Assembly: GCA_019636735.1 (NCBI GenBank)
Contig: JAHBWY010000002.1
Span: 310,001 to 374,000, forward strand
Length of the DNA: 64,000 nt
Origin: Phycisphaeraceae bacterium
Lineage (GTDB): Bacteria > Planctomycetota > Phycisphaerae > Phycisphaerales > SM1A02
Direction of reading: 5' to 3'
Part shown: in pieces, positions 55,370-64,000 of the stretch
How the letters are laid out: the number at the start of each line of letters is the position of its first letter
Position numbering within the stretch: the first letter of the stretch is position 1
The notes under the pieces: model-generated
Seen by the model: only the letters and a program-made list of their open reading frames with translations
Database searches by the model: none
Told to the model about the DNA's origin: nothing
Made by a program: the position numbers and the translations under genes

Positions 55370-57205
55370 ATGAGACGCAGTCGACGCACAGCCTGGTGGA
55401 TCGTCTACGCGATCGGCAGCGGCGCGGTTCTGGCGGGCCTCGGGTGGATCTCCGTGCAGGTCGCGCGACTCGAACGCGAGGAGGCGATGGCCCGCGCCGA
55501 AGTCGCGCAGCAGGAGACGCTCCGACTGGCGCTATGGCGCATGGATTCATGGATCGCGCCGATTCTTGCGCGCGAGAGCGCACGCACCTGGTTCGAGTAC
55601 CAGTCCTACTACCCGGAGACGCTCGCGCTCAATCGACTTGGCGAGCCGCTGGCCGCCGGTGAAGTGGTGGTGCCGAGTCCGCTGCTCCTCTTTCGCAGCG
55701 AGCTCCTGCCGCTGCATGTGCAATTCACCCATCGCGATGGCTTCACTTCGCCGCAGCTCCCGTCGCCTGAGATCGTGGCGCAGGGGCTGATCGGCTGCGT
55801 CCCGCTTCCGCCCGATCCATCGATGGCCGATCGCTTGCGCGCCTTCGCCATGCAGCATGATGGCACGCTTCTCCTTCTTCAGCTCGAAGACACCGAGACA
55901 CGATTGATGTCGGCGTTCGAGCTGGATGGGGGCGATCCGCGTGCTTCCGGCGGGCATCCGGTGTGGCCCTGGGGCGAGCGGGCGCAGAGCCTGACGGCCG
56001 ATGCCGTGCGTGACTTCCGGGCGAGGCGCGACGCGGCATCGATGGCGGAGTCGGCCTATCGACGCACCCACGGCATGCCGGGCAACGCGCTCACGGCGCA
56101 GCTCTTCGACTCGCACCCGGAGCTGCTCGAGGTGACCGGAGGCATGGCGGACATCGGACCCATGGTGCCGCTCTGGCTCGGCTCGCCGCCGGGGCAGTTG
56201 CTGCTCGCCCGACGGGTCGCCCTTGGCGATCGGATCTGGCTTCAGGGCGCGGTGGTCGATTGGCCCGTGCTGCGGAGGGAGCTTCTTGAGCGCGTGCGTG
56301 ACCTCTATCCGGCGCCGGGCGCGATGCTCGAGCCCGTGGCGATCGGCGATGCTCCGGGCGGAGGGATTCTCGCGAGCCTTCCCGTTCGATTCGTCCCTCC
56401 ACCGAGCCCTGCGCCGGTGCCCGTGGTGGGGCAGGGAGTCGCGATGGGACTGGCCGTCGTCTGGGCTCTCGCGATCAGTGCGATCGGCGCCACGGGACTC
56501 GCCATGCGAGCGACCATTCGTTCGGCGCTTCAGACCAGTCGCTTCGCATCCAGTGTGACCCATGAATTGCGGACGCCCCTGACTACCTTCCGTCTCTACG
56601 CGGAGATGCTTGCCGACGGGATGGTCGATGATCCGGTCCGGTCGCGCGAGTATCTGCGGACGCTGCGTGATGAGTCGACGCGCCTCGGCCTGCTGGTCGA
56701 GAATGTTCTGGCATGGTCGCGTCTCGAAGAGGGGAGAGGAGCCGCCGAGGCGCGCCCAGTACCGGCGAAGGCGCTGCTCGATGACGCCGAGTCGGTGCTG
56801 CGACGCCGCTGCGAGGAGGCGGGAGCCGAACTCGTGACTCGCAGCACCTGTGATGTCCAGGCGCTCGCCGATCCGTCGCGCGTGCGGCAGATTCTCTTCA
56901 ACCTCGTCGACAACGCCTGCAAGTACGCGGGCGAGCATGCGAGGGTCGAGGTGAGCGCTGTCGCCCGCAACGGCAGCGTGGTGCTTTCCGTCGATGATGA
57001 TGGTCCCGGGGTGCCACCGGAACTGCGCGAGCGCGTCTTCCGTGCGTTCGACCGAGGCTCTCTGGGGCCCGGCGATTCGGTGCGAGGTCTGGGACTCGGG
57101 CTTTCGATTTCGCTTGAACTCGCGAACAGCCTCGGCGGTTCGCTGCACTGCGGCGAAAGTGCGATCGGCGGCGCTCGATTCGAGCTGGCGCTGCCGCGCG
57201 GGTGA
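55370..57205 (+). CDS. Membrane sensor histidine kinase
   Basis: A 611-residue kinase. Two membrane spans (about residues 8-30 and 362-384) flank a large extracytoplasmic domain of about 330 residues without a recognised fold. The phosphoacceptor is His398 in SSVTHELRTPLTTF (HisKA). The ATPase has FNLVDNACKYA (N box), DDDGPGVPPEL (G1) and GLGLGLSISLELANSLGG (G2). ATG at 55370 gives the basic MRRSRR start before the membrane segment. Its last six codons and stop are the first bases of the 83-bp repeat. It follows the response regulator gene by 84 bases. Confidence 0.92.
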   Translation: MRRSRRTAWWIVYAIGSGAVLAGLGWISVQVARLEREEAMARAEVAQQETLRLALWRMDSWIAPILARESARTWFEYQSYYPETLALNRLGEPLAAGEVVVPSPLLLFRSELLPLHVQFTHRDGFTSPQLPSPEIVAQGLIGCVPLPPDPSMADRLRAFAMQHDGTLLLLQLEDTETRLMSAFELDGGDPRASGGHPVWPWGERAQSLTADAVRDFRARRDAASMAESAYRRTHGMPGNALTAQLFDSHPELLEVTGGMADIGPMVPLWLGSPPGQLLLARRVALGDRIWLQGAVVDWPVLRRELLERVRDLYPAPGAMLEPVAIGDAPGGGILASLPVRFVPPPSPAPVPVVGQGVAMGLAVVWALAISAIGATGLAMRATIRSALQTSRFASSVTHELRTPLTTFRLYAEMLADGMVDDPVRSREYLRTLRDESTRLGLLVENVLAWSRLEEGRGAAEARPVPAKALLDDAESVLRRRCEEAGAELVTRSTCDVQALADPSRVRQILFNLVDNACKYAGEHARVEVSAVARNGSVVLSVDDDGPGVPPELRERVFRAFDRGSLGPGDSVRGLGLGLSISLELANSLGGSLHCGESAIGGARFELALPRG

Positions 57206-57438
57206 GTGCCGCTGTTGAGTGACGCTCCGGGCTGCGCGATCGCGGGAGCGCGAAGTGTCTGTCGGGAGAGACGCTGCCGCGCGGGTGAGTGCCGTTGTTG
57301 AGTGACGCCCCGGGCTGCGCGATCGCGGGAGCGCGAAGTGTCTGTCGGGAGAGACGCTGCCGCGCGGGTGAGTGCCGTTGTTGAGTGACGCTCCGGGCTG
57401 AGCAATCGCGGGAGCGCGAAGTGTCTGTCGGGAGAGAC
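57190..57438 (+). repeat. Three tandem copies of an 83-bp unit
   Basis: Copies at 57190-57272, 57273-57355 and 57356-57438 are nearly identical: copy 1 and copy 2 differ at two positions, copy 3 at two or three positions from each. Each unit begins GCTGCCGCGCGGGTGAGTG, so copy 1 contains the last codons and stop of the histidine kinase. Within the unit, CGCTCC and GGAGCG form a stem, and GTCTGTC faces GAGAGAC. The unit is not a multiple of three. The array fills the gap before the yifB start and is a recent duplication. Confidence 0.97.
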
Positions 57439-57528
57439 GATTCGTTATGGAGAGGGGATTTTCGGCGGTCGTCAGAAGAGGCGCTTCGTCGGAAAGAAGG
57501 GCGGATCTTCGATGGTTCGCTCCTGTCG

Positions 57529-59118
57529 ATGGCACATTGGGCCTGCGTGATCAGTCGGATCCAGAGTTTCGTCCTTCAGGGGGTCGATGCCCAGCCCTGC
57601 GAGATCGAGGTCGATTTCGCGGGAAGCGGCCTGCCGCGCACCACCATCGTGGGATTGCCCGATACGGCGGTGCGCGAGTCGGCCGATCGGGTGCGGACGG
57701 CCCTTGAGAACACGGGATTCGAGTGGCCCCGCTGTCGGTTGACGATCAATCTCGCGCCGGCCGATCTCAGGAAGGAGGGCCCTGTCTACGACCTGCCGAT
57801 GGCCGTCGGCGTGCTGCACGGCGGGGGCGCCCTCGATCCTCCAGGTGTGCGCGGGACGAAGGCGCCCGCGGCGCGGCCCGATCTCGATCGCTTCATCTTC
57901 GCAGGCGAACTCGCCCTCGATGGCCGACTGAGGCCAATCAAGGGTGCAGTCAGCCTCGCCCTTCATGCCCGGCAGCGAGGCCTCTCACTCTGCCTGCCCA
58001 TGGTGAATGCGCGCGAGGCCGTGCTCGTCGAGGGGGTCCACGCGTATGGATGCGACTCGCTGCGCGAAGTGATCGACTTTCTCCGCGGAGAGAGCCCACT
58101 CGAGCCGCTTCCGCCGGTCGATGTCGATGCTGCCGTGCGCTCGGCGGAAGCGGATGTCGACTTCGCCGAGGTGCGAGGGCAGGAGACGGCCAAGCGGGCG
58201 CTGCTGGTCGCGGCCGCAGGTGGTCACAACGCGCTCATGATCGGTCCCGCCGGTGCTGGGAAGACGATGATGGCCCGCGCCCTTCCCGGAATTCTGCCGC
58301 CTCTCACGCGGGACGAGGTGGTCGAGGTGACGCGGCTCTACTCCTGCGTTCGCGCCGGTGCTGTGGCGGGCGCGATGGTGGTGCGTCGACCCGTGCGGGC
58401 ACCGCACCATGGGGCGAGCGCCGTCGCCGTGGTCGGCGGTGGAGCGATTCCGCGGCCGGGCGAGGTGAGTCTCGCGCACCGGGGCGTTCTCTTTCTTGAT
58501 GAAGTTCCCGAGTTCGGTCGGGCGGTGCTTGAGAGCCTTCGCGAGCCACTCGAAGATGGACACATCACCATCGCCCGCGCCCACGGCGCGATTCGCTTTC
58601 CCGCCGAGGTGATGCTGATTGCCGCGATGAACCCCACGGCGCGCGGTCACCGCGCCCGCGGCGAGAAGGGCGCGATGGAGCAGGCGAAGTACATGGAGAA
58701 GCTCTCGGGGCCCCTGATTGACCGAATCGATGTTCATGTCGAGGTGCTTCCGGTGCCCTTTCGTGAGTTGGCGCGATCGCGGCCGGGCAGGAACTCCGCT
58801 GCGCTGCGCGCGGCGGTGGCCGAGGCGCGGGCACGGCAGGCGAGCCGGCAGGGGCCGGGGCTCCTCAACGCCCGGCTGAGGGGACCTGCGCTTGACCGCC
58901 ATGCCGCGCTACCCGAGGCGGCGCAGAGGCTTCTCGGCGATGCGATCGACCAACTCGGCCTGAGCGCGCGGGCGCATGACCGCATTCGCCGGGTTGCCCG
59001 AAGCATCGCCGACCTCGCGGAGAGCGATGAAGTGCAGATCGAGCATGTCGCGGAGGCGATCCAATATCGGCTGCTCGATCGACTCGGAGCCCCCGCGTCG
59101 GTCGGCGCGAGCGCCTGA
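57529..59118 (+). CDS. YifB/ComM-family AAA+ ATPase lacking the usual cysteine motif
   Basis: A 529-residue protein of the ComM/YifB Mg-chelatase-like family, hexameric helicases that aid homologous recombination during transformation. The N-terminal Lon-like fold begins with VISRIQSFVLQGVDAQP. The AAA+ domain has GPAGAGKTMMARALPG (Walker A), GVLFLDEVPEF (Walker B) and LIAAMNPT (sensor). Typical members have NPCPCG after the sensor, which binds zinc; here it is NPTARGHRARGEKG with no cysteines. ATG at 57529 is used and the upstream frame is part of the 83-bp repeat region. It is convergent with putA. Confidence 0.88.
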   Translation: MAHWACVISRIQSFVLQGVDAQPCEIEVDFAGSGLPRTTIVGLPDTAVRESADRVRTALENTGFEWPRCRLTINLAPADLRKEGPVYDLPMAVGVLHGGGALDPPGVRGTKAPAARPDLDRFIFAGELALDGRLRPIKGAVSLALHARQRGLSLCLPMVNAREAVLVEGVHAYGCDSLREVIDFLRGESPLEPLPPVDVDAAVRSAEADVDFAEVRGQETAKRALLVAAAGGHNALMIGPAGAGKTMMARALPGILPPLTRDEVVEVTRLYSCVRAGAVAGAMVVRRPVRAPHHGASAVAVVGGGAIPRPGEVSLAHRGVLFLDEVPEFGRAVLESLREPLEDGHITIARAHGAIRFPAEVMLIAAMNPTARGHRARGEKGAMEQAKYMEKLSGPLIDRIDVHVEVLPVPFRELARSRPGRNSAALRAAVAEARARQASRQGPGLLNARLRGPALDRHAALPEAAQRLLGDAIDQLGLSARAHDRIRRVARSIADLAESDEVQIEHVAEAIQYRLLDRLGAPASVGASA

Positions 59119-59189
59119 GGCGACCGGCGGCGCCTGTCAGGCCGCAATCGAAGCGCCGATGTCGGCGACCGGGCGCGAGCGCCTGAGGC
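59104..59189. repeat. Direct repeat pair spanning the yifB stop
   Basis: GGCGCGAGCGCCTGAGGC occurs at 59104-59121, over the yifB stop codon, and again at 59172-59189, 68 bp downstream. Internal GGCGC/GCGCC pairs give each copy a short palindrome. Confidence 0.8.
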
Positions 59190-59232
59190 AAGCGGAAGCT
59201 GCCGCCGGCCCCGGTGATCGCCGATCCCGACG

Positions 59233-62200
59233 CTACTCGAGGCCGGGGGCGAAACCGCGGCGCATCGTGTTCTCGCACATCGCGCGGGGCTCGACGAAGT
59301 GAAGCAGGTAGTCGGCACCGCCAGCCTTGGTGCCCACGCCGCTCATGCCGCCACCACCGAAGGGATGGCGACCGACGAGAGCGCCCGTGATTCCCCGATT
59401 CAGGTAGAGGTTGCCGACCCGGAACTCGCGCTTGGCTCGTTCGAGATGCGACGGCTTGCGCGTGTAGACGCCGCCGGTGAGTCGATAGATGGTGCCTTGC
59501 GCCACCTGCAACGCCTCGTCGAAATCACGCACGCGCATGACCGCGAGCACCGGGCCGAAGATCTCCTCATGGGCGAGGCGATGCTCGGGGCGAATGCCGC
59601 TGATGATCGTGGGCCCCACGAATGGCTTGCCGACCGACTCGGCGACTCCAGCAGGCACGGGGAGTTCAACTTCGAGCTTGCCCTCGCGGGCGCCGAGTTC
59701 GATGAAGCGCCGAATGCGCTCCGCAGCCTCCGCGTCGATGACCGGGCCCACATCGGTGCCCGGCAGCATCGGGTCGCCGACCGAGAGGCACTTGGTCGAC
59801 TCGATGAGTCGATGCAGGAAGTGATCATGCGCCGAGTCAACGACGATCACACGGCTGCATGCGGAACACTTCTGTCCGGAGAAGCCGAAGGCGCTCTGAC
59901 GCACGCCGAGGACAGCCTCGTCGAGATCGGCGCTCGCGTCGACGATGATGGCGTTTTTGCCACCCATTTCGCAGACGACGCGCTTCACATGATGCTGCTC
60001 CGGCGAGGTATCGCCCGCGACCCGCAGGATGTCGAGGCCGACCGCCTTCGAGCCCGTGAAGGCGATGATCGCCGTTCGCGGGTCCCGCACGAGCGCGGCG
60101 CCGACGGTCTCGCCCGCACCGGGCAGGAATGCGAGCACCTCGCGCGGCGCGCCGGCGGCCCAGAGCAACTCGCACATCAGGCGAGCAATGCCGGGTGTCT
60201 GCTCGGCGGGCTTCACCGCCACCGTGTTGCCGCAGACGAGGGCTGCCACGGTCATGCCGGTGCAAATCGCCAGCGGGAAGTTCCACGGACTGATGACCGT
60301 GCAGACGCCGCGCGGTTCGTGAATCACTTCATCAAGCTCACCCACGAATCGTCCGAGACGCTCCCGACGGAAGAGCTTCGCCCCGAGCCGCGCGTAGTAC
60401 TCGCAGAAGTCAATCGCCTCGCAGACATCGGCGTCGGCCTCGCGCCAGGTCTTGCCCGCCTCACGGATCATGACGCCGGCGAGTTCATCACGCCGCGCCC
60501 GCATCGCTGCGGCGGTGCGCGTCAGGATCGCGGCTCGCTCCCTGTACGGCGTGTCGCGCCACTTCGGAAAGGCCCCGTGCAGTGTGGCCATCGCCGCCTT
60601 CGCCTGCTCCACGGTGGTGTCATTGGCCACCTTCGGCACCTTGGTCCGGGCAATCGCGGCGGCGAATGCGTCGCGCTGATCGCGCTTCGAGAAGTCGCGG
60701 ACCGCCTCGGTGAAGAACGGCCGCTCGTCGCCAATGCCCGGTTCGGCGGGGGAGAGCGCATGGTGCTCCTTCGGCGTGGCGCGGGGATGCGCCGGTGCAG
60801 CGCGCTGCCGATGCGGCGAGCGAAGCAGCTCCTCCGGAGAGGCGTTGTCCATGAAGCCCGCGCGGAGCCAGCTCTCGTTGCTCGTGTTCTCAAGGAGCCG
60901 TCGCACGAGATAGGCCATGCCCGGAATCATCTCGCCGACGGGCACATACTCGCGGACACGAAGGTCGAGCTCGACCGCCGCCGCCTTGAGTTGGTCGGCC
61001 ATGCCGTGGAGCATCTGGAGTTCGAGCGCCGATCGCGGCAGATCGAAGCGCTGGAGCAACGCGAGCGCGGCGGCGATGCTCCGCGCATTGTGGGAGCCGA
61101 GCGCCAGCTTCACGCCGCCGGCGCCCGCACTGCGCGGAGTCTGCGCGAGAATGGCCTCCGCCATGCGCTCGAAGCAGGCGTCGGTCTCATGCTTGCGGCT
61201 CCAGACCGGAATGGGCCAACCCTGCTGTTCCGCATGGATCGTCTCGTAGTCCCAGTAAGCGCCTTTCACCAGGCGCACGGTCACCTGGCGACCGGAGCGC
61301 TTCGACCACTCGATGATCCTTTCGGCGTCGTCGTCGCCGCTGCGGAGATAGGCCTGCATCGCGAGACCGGCTTGGAAGTCCACCGCTTCGCAGCAGCGCA
61401 TGAAGAGCTCGAGCGTCAGGTCCTTGAGTGACGCCTGCTCCATGTCGAAGTTGACGAAGACGCCATGCGTGCGAGCCGCCTTCAGAATCGGGGCGAGGCC
61501 CTCCATGAGCCCGCGGATCGAACCCTCCGTGTCGATCGGGTCGGTCCGGGCGTGGAGCGAGCTGATCTTGATGCTCACATTGGTGCGGGGAATCTCACCG
61601 AGGTGATCGCGATCGAGGCGCTCGTTCGCGGGCCATCGGGCGACTTCCTTCGGCAGATGCTCGATCAGATCGAGGTACTTCGCCTGATACGCACGGGCCT
61701 CCTCGTCGCTGACGCACGCCTCTCCGAGCAGATCGACGCTGAAGGCGAGGCCGTCCTTGCGGATCGCCTTCAGTTTCGGCAGCGCGCTCGCCGCGTCGGT
61801 GCCGGCGATGAACTTCCCGGCCATGCCCGTGATCTGGGAGGAGATTGTTCGCGCCGCGATGCCCTTGAGAAGCCCGCCCGCCTTGAGTCCGAGGTCGAAG
61901 CCCGGCGGCGGATTCACTCCCGGCTGACTCATCGAGTCGACCAGGTGATCGTGAATCTGCTCCGGCGTCCGCAGCATCGGGAACGCATCAACGAAGCGGA
62001 AGAGTTGCACCTTGAAGGCCTGATCCTTCATGGACCAGTCCATCAGCTTGTCCGACCAGAACGCAGCGCTGAGGAAGCCGCTTCGATTCGCGCGAGCCCT
62101 GTCGAGCATCTCTCGCCCGACCTTGAGCAGTTCGCTGGTGAAGGCGGACTCTTCACTCTCGACCAGGCGCGCCGGACCCCGGCGCGAGACGGGCGATGAC

Positions 62201-62358
62201 GAAGATCCCGATGGGCCGTCCTGATCATCAAGGGCCCGCCCGCCACGCCCGTCGGATGAGTCGGCGCCGAACGAGGAGGATCCTGACGAGGCGGATCCGG
62301 ATGAGGGTGGCGCGGGAGCGACGGTGGCGCGCGACTTGCGCTTGGAGAAGAGACCCAT
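59233..62358 (-). CDS. putA: Bifunctional proline dehydrogenase / glutamate semialdehyde dehydrogenase
   Basis: A 1041-residue enzyme that oxidises proline to pyrroline-5-carboxylate in an FAD-dependent step and then to glutamate with NAD. The PRODH barrel is at about residues 150-460 with VSIKISSLHARTDPI and VRLVKGAYWDYE. The aldehyde dehydrogenase is at about 540-1030, with VVCEMGGKNAIIV (Glu) and GFSGQKCSACSRVIV (catalytic Cys). No N-terminal ribbon-helix-helix DNA-binding domain is seen, so this is a non-regulatory class of PutA. The first 70 residues are Ser/Gly-rich low complexity. The gene is convergent with yifB. Confidence 0.96.
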   Translation of the reverse strand: MGLFSKRKSRATVAPAPPSSGSASSGSSSFGADSSDGRGGRALDDQDGPSGSSSSPVSRRGPARLVESEESAFTSELLKVGREMLDRARANRSGFLSAAFWSDKLMDWSMKDQAFKVQLFRFVDAFPMLRTPEQIHDHLVDSMSQPGVNPPPGFDLGLKAGGLLKGIAARTISSQITGMAGKFIAGTDAASALPKLKAIRKDGLAFSVDLLGEACVSDEEARAYQAKYLDLIEHLPKEVARWPANERLDRDHLGEIPRTNVSIKISSLHARTDPIDTEGSIRGLMEGLAPILKAARTHGVFVNFDMEQASLKDLTLELFMRCCEAVDFQAGLAMQAYLRSGDDDAERIIEWSKRSGRQVTVRLVKGAYWDYETIHAEQQGWPIPVWSRKHETDACFERMAEAILAQTPRSAGAGGVKLALGSHNARSIAAALALLQRFDLPRSALELQMLHGMADQLKAAAVELDLRVREYVPVGEMIPGMAYLVRRLLENTSNESWLRAGFMDNASPEELLRSPHRQRAAPAHPRATPKEHHALSPAEPGIGDERPFFTEAVRDFSKRDQRDAFAAAIARTKVPKVANDTTVEQAKAAMATLHGAFPKWRDTPYRERAAILTRTAAAMRARRDELAGVMIREAGKTWREADADVCEAIDFCEYYARLGAKLFRRERLGRFVGELDEVIHEPRGVCTVISPWNFPLAICTGMTVAALVCGNTVAVKPAEQTPGIARLMCELLWAAGAPREVLAFLPGAGETVGAALVRDPRTAIIAFTGSKAVGLDILRVAGDTSPEQHHVKRVVCEMGGKNAIIVDASADLDEAVLGVRQSAFGFSGQKCSACSRVIVVDSAHDHFLHRLIESTKCLSVGDPMLPGTDVGPVIDAEAAERIRRFIELGAREGKLEVELPVPAGVAESVGKPFVGPTIISGIRPEHRLAHEEIFGPVLAVMRVRDFDEALQVAQGTIYRLTGGVYTRKPSHLERAKREFRVGNLYLNRGITGALVGRHPFGGGGMSGVGTKAGGADYLLHFVEPRAMCENTMRRGFAPGLE

Positions 62359-62466
62359 GGGAGGCGGAAGTATAGAAGGGGGCCCCCGTCACTCCTCGGC
62401 GTCAGTCATCGTCGCCGCCGATCTCCCGACCGACGGCGACGATGGCCCCGATTCCGCCGCAGGCGG

Positions 62467-63993
62467 TCAGGCGTGCGCCGCCTCCGGCACCGAGCCGAGG
62501 GCCGACAGGTCGACACCAAGGGCGGCCGCGACTCGCTTGCCGTAATCCTCGTCCGCACGGAAGAAGTGGCAGAGCTGACGCAACTGCACCTCCATGCGGG
62601 CCTGCCCGAGCGCGCCGGCGATGCGAGCGGCAAGGCGATCGCGATGAGCCGAATCGAACATCCGGTAGAGATTGCCCGGCTGGGTGTAGTCGTCGTGATC
62701 GAACGTGCTGTCGAAGCGATCGACGATCGTCTCACCGAGTTTCCACGCGGGGTCGGCAAAGGTCGGCTCGGGCTTCGGCGCCGAAGCGTGGCTGTTGGGC
62801 CAGTAGTTCGGCGCCGAGCCGTAGTTCGCGGCATTGGCCTGTGCGCCATCGCGAATGTAGTTCATCACCGGGCAGCGCGGCGCATTCACCGGAATCTGAT
62901 GATGGTTGACGCCAAGCCGATGGAGATGCGTGTCGGCGTAGGACATGAGCCGCGCCTGGAGCATCTTGTCGGGGCTCGGCCCGATGCCGGGCACGAGCGC
63001 CGATGGCTTGAACGCCGCCTGCTCCACCTCGGCGAAGTAGTTCTTCGGGTTTCGGTTGAGTTCCATCTCGCCGACCTCAATCAGCGGGAACTCCTTCTGC
63101 GGCCAGACCTTGGTCAGGTCGAAGGGATTCCAGTGGAATCCATCCGCCTGCGCCTGCGTCATCACCTGAATGCAGACGCGCCACTTCGGGAAGTCGCCGC
63201 CCTCGATCGCCTCGAAGAGATCGCGCTGATGGCTCTCGCGGTCGCGGCCGATGAGCTCCGCGGACTCCTGATCGGTGAGATTCCGAATGCCCTGCTTCGA
63301 CTTGAAGTGGAACTTGCACCAGACGCGCTCGCCCGCAGCATTGATGAGCGAATAGGTGTGGCTGCCGAAGCCGTGAAGATGGCGGTAGGTCGCGGGAATG
63401 CCGCGATCACTGAAGAGAATTGTCACCTGGTGGAGCGCCTCGGGACAGAGCGACCAGAAGTCCCACTGCATATCCATGTCGCGCAGATTCGTCTGCGGGT
63501 GACGCTTCTGCGTGTGAATGAAGTTCTGGAACTTGTAGGGGTCACGCACAAAGAAGACGGGCGTGTTGTTGCCGACGAGATCCCAGTTGCCCTCGTCGGT
63601 GTAGAACTTCACGGCAAAGCCGCGGACATCGCGCTCGGCGTCGGCGGCTCCGCGCTCGCCCGCCACCGTCGAGAAGCGGAGAAAGAGCTCCGTCGTCTTG
63701 CCGACTCGGCTGAAGATCGACGCCCGGGTGTATTTCGAGATGTCCTTCGTGACGGTGAAGGTGCCGTAGGCGCCAGACCCCTTGGCGTGGACGACGCGCT
63801 CGGGAATCCGCTCGCGATTGAAGTGCTGCATCTGCTCGAGCAGCGCCACATCCTGCATGAGCAGCGGTCCGCGCGGGCCGGCGGTCAGCGCCTGCTGCAC
63901 GCCGATGGGCGCGCCATTGGCAGTCGTGAGGACGGGGCACTTCGGCTCGACAGCGCCGTTCGGGCGCGGGGAGGGGTTCGATCGCTCGGTCAT
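62467..63993 (-). CDS. katA: Monofunctional heme catalase
   Basis: A 508-residue catalase that disproportionates hydrogen peroxide. The catalytic His69 is in VVHAKGSGAYGTFTV, the catalytic Asn is in the DLVGNNTPVFFVRDP segment, and the heme-ligating Tyr is in RLMSYADTHLHRLG. Length and motifs match clade III small-subunit catalases. It starts seven bases from the window edge, so its promoter is outside. It is probably transcribed alone, with a 108-bp gap to putA downstream on the same strand. Confidence 0.97.
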   Translation of the reverse strand: MTERSNPSPRPNGAVEPKCPVLTTANGAPIGVQQALTAGPRGPLLMQDVALLEQMQHFNRERIPERVVHAKGSGAYGTFTVTKDISKYTRASIFSRVGKTTELFLRFSTVAGERGAADAERDVRGFAVKFYTDEGNWDLVGNNTPVFFVRDPYKFQNFIHTQKRHPQTNLRDMDMQWDFWSLCPEALHQVTILFSDRGIPATYRHLHGFGSHTYSLINAAGERVWCKFHFKSKQGIRNLTDQESAELIGRDRESHQRDLFEAIEGGDFPKWRVCIQVMTQAQADGFHWNPFDLTKVWPQKEFPLIEVGEMELNRNPKNYFAEVEQAAFKPSALVPGIGPSPDKMLQARLMSYADTHLHRLGVNHHQIPVNAPRCPVMNYIRDGAQANAANYGSAPNYWPNSHASAPKPEPTFADPAWKLGETIVDRFDSTFDHDDYTQPGNLYRMFDSAHRDRLAARIAGALGQARMEVQLRQLCHFFRADEDYGKRVAAALGVDLSALGSVPEAAHA

Positions 63994-64000
63994 CGTGGTC

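Noticed and set aside
55547-57535. Long minus-strand frame through the histidine kinase and the 83-bp repeats
   Set aside because: The repeat translates to a tandem Arg/Ser/Pro peptide that is simply the reverse of the repeat unit; the kinase on the other strand has all catalytic boxes.

Overview
The window looks like a chromosomal segment of a high-GC planctomycete, most likely of the class Phycisphaerae. The pointers are a secreted beta-rich protein ending in a dockerin-type module, two ECF sigma factors each next to a large membrane-anchored Ser/Thr kinase (one with WD40 repeats, one TPR-like), a bacterial topoisomerase VI operon, an LpxI-type lipid A gene, and many genes with GTG or TTG starts and 4-base GTGA/ATGA overlaps. 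No rRNA, tRNA, CRISPR array or transposase was found. The lineage call is inference from gene content, not a phylogeny.

Layout. 1-6.4 kb: the N-terminal edge of a GspE/PilB-type ATPase, a secreted protein of unknown function, an AbiEi/AbiEii toxin-antitoxin pair, an orphan CoA-transferase alpha subunit, a primary-like sigma factor and ndk. 6.5-10.2 kb: top6B and top6A, separated by about eleven 15-bp repeats with a palindromic core. 10.2-20.8 kb (minus strand): a beta-rich protein, tlyA-like and lpxI genes coupled by GTGA, a long inverted repeat, the dockerin protein, a 1448-residue kinase with its ECF sigma factor, and a LOG-family hydrolase. The two beta-rich genes share a promoter-like block. 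20.9-27.8 kb: a polyprenyl-phosphate sugar-phosphate transferase coupled to an O-antigen-ligase-like protein, then dsbD and a lone fliM. 27.8-37.7 kb: nusA-infB-rbfA, followed by two coupled genes, a catalytically altered HhH-GPD-like protein with a basic tail and a 1190-residue TPR protein. 37.8-49.5 kb: yebC, a lipoprotein, icd, a second ECF/kinase pair, lctP, a TVP38-type membrane protein, a methyltransferase with a basic N-terminus and a polyprenyl diphosphate synthase. 49.6-64 kb: a double-thioredoxin protein, panC, an iscS-iscU-iscA operon with a palindromic operator candidate and a clear terminator, a two-component system whose kinase gene ends inside a threefold 83-bp repeat, a ComM/YifB-like ATPase, bifunctional putA and catalase.

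How it fits together. Core information processing (nusA, infB, rbfA, yebC, tlyA), Fe-S assembly, envelope building (lpxI, the sugar-phosphate transferase, ligase, polyprenyl synthase) and oxidative or redox metabolism (dsbD, thioredoxin, catalase, putA, icd) are mixed with signalling modules. The features most worth following are the top6 locus with its repeats, the kinase-linked ECF factor with a threonine where an acidic motif is usual, the shared promoter-like block, the divergent HhH protein with a histone-H1-like tail, and several short repeats placed on gene ends.
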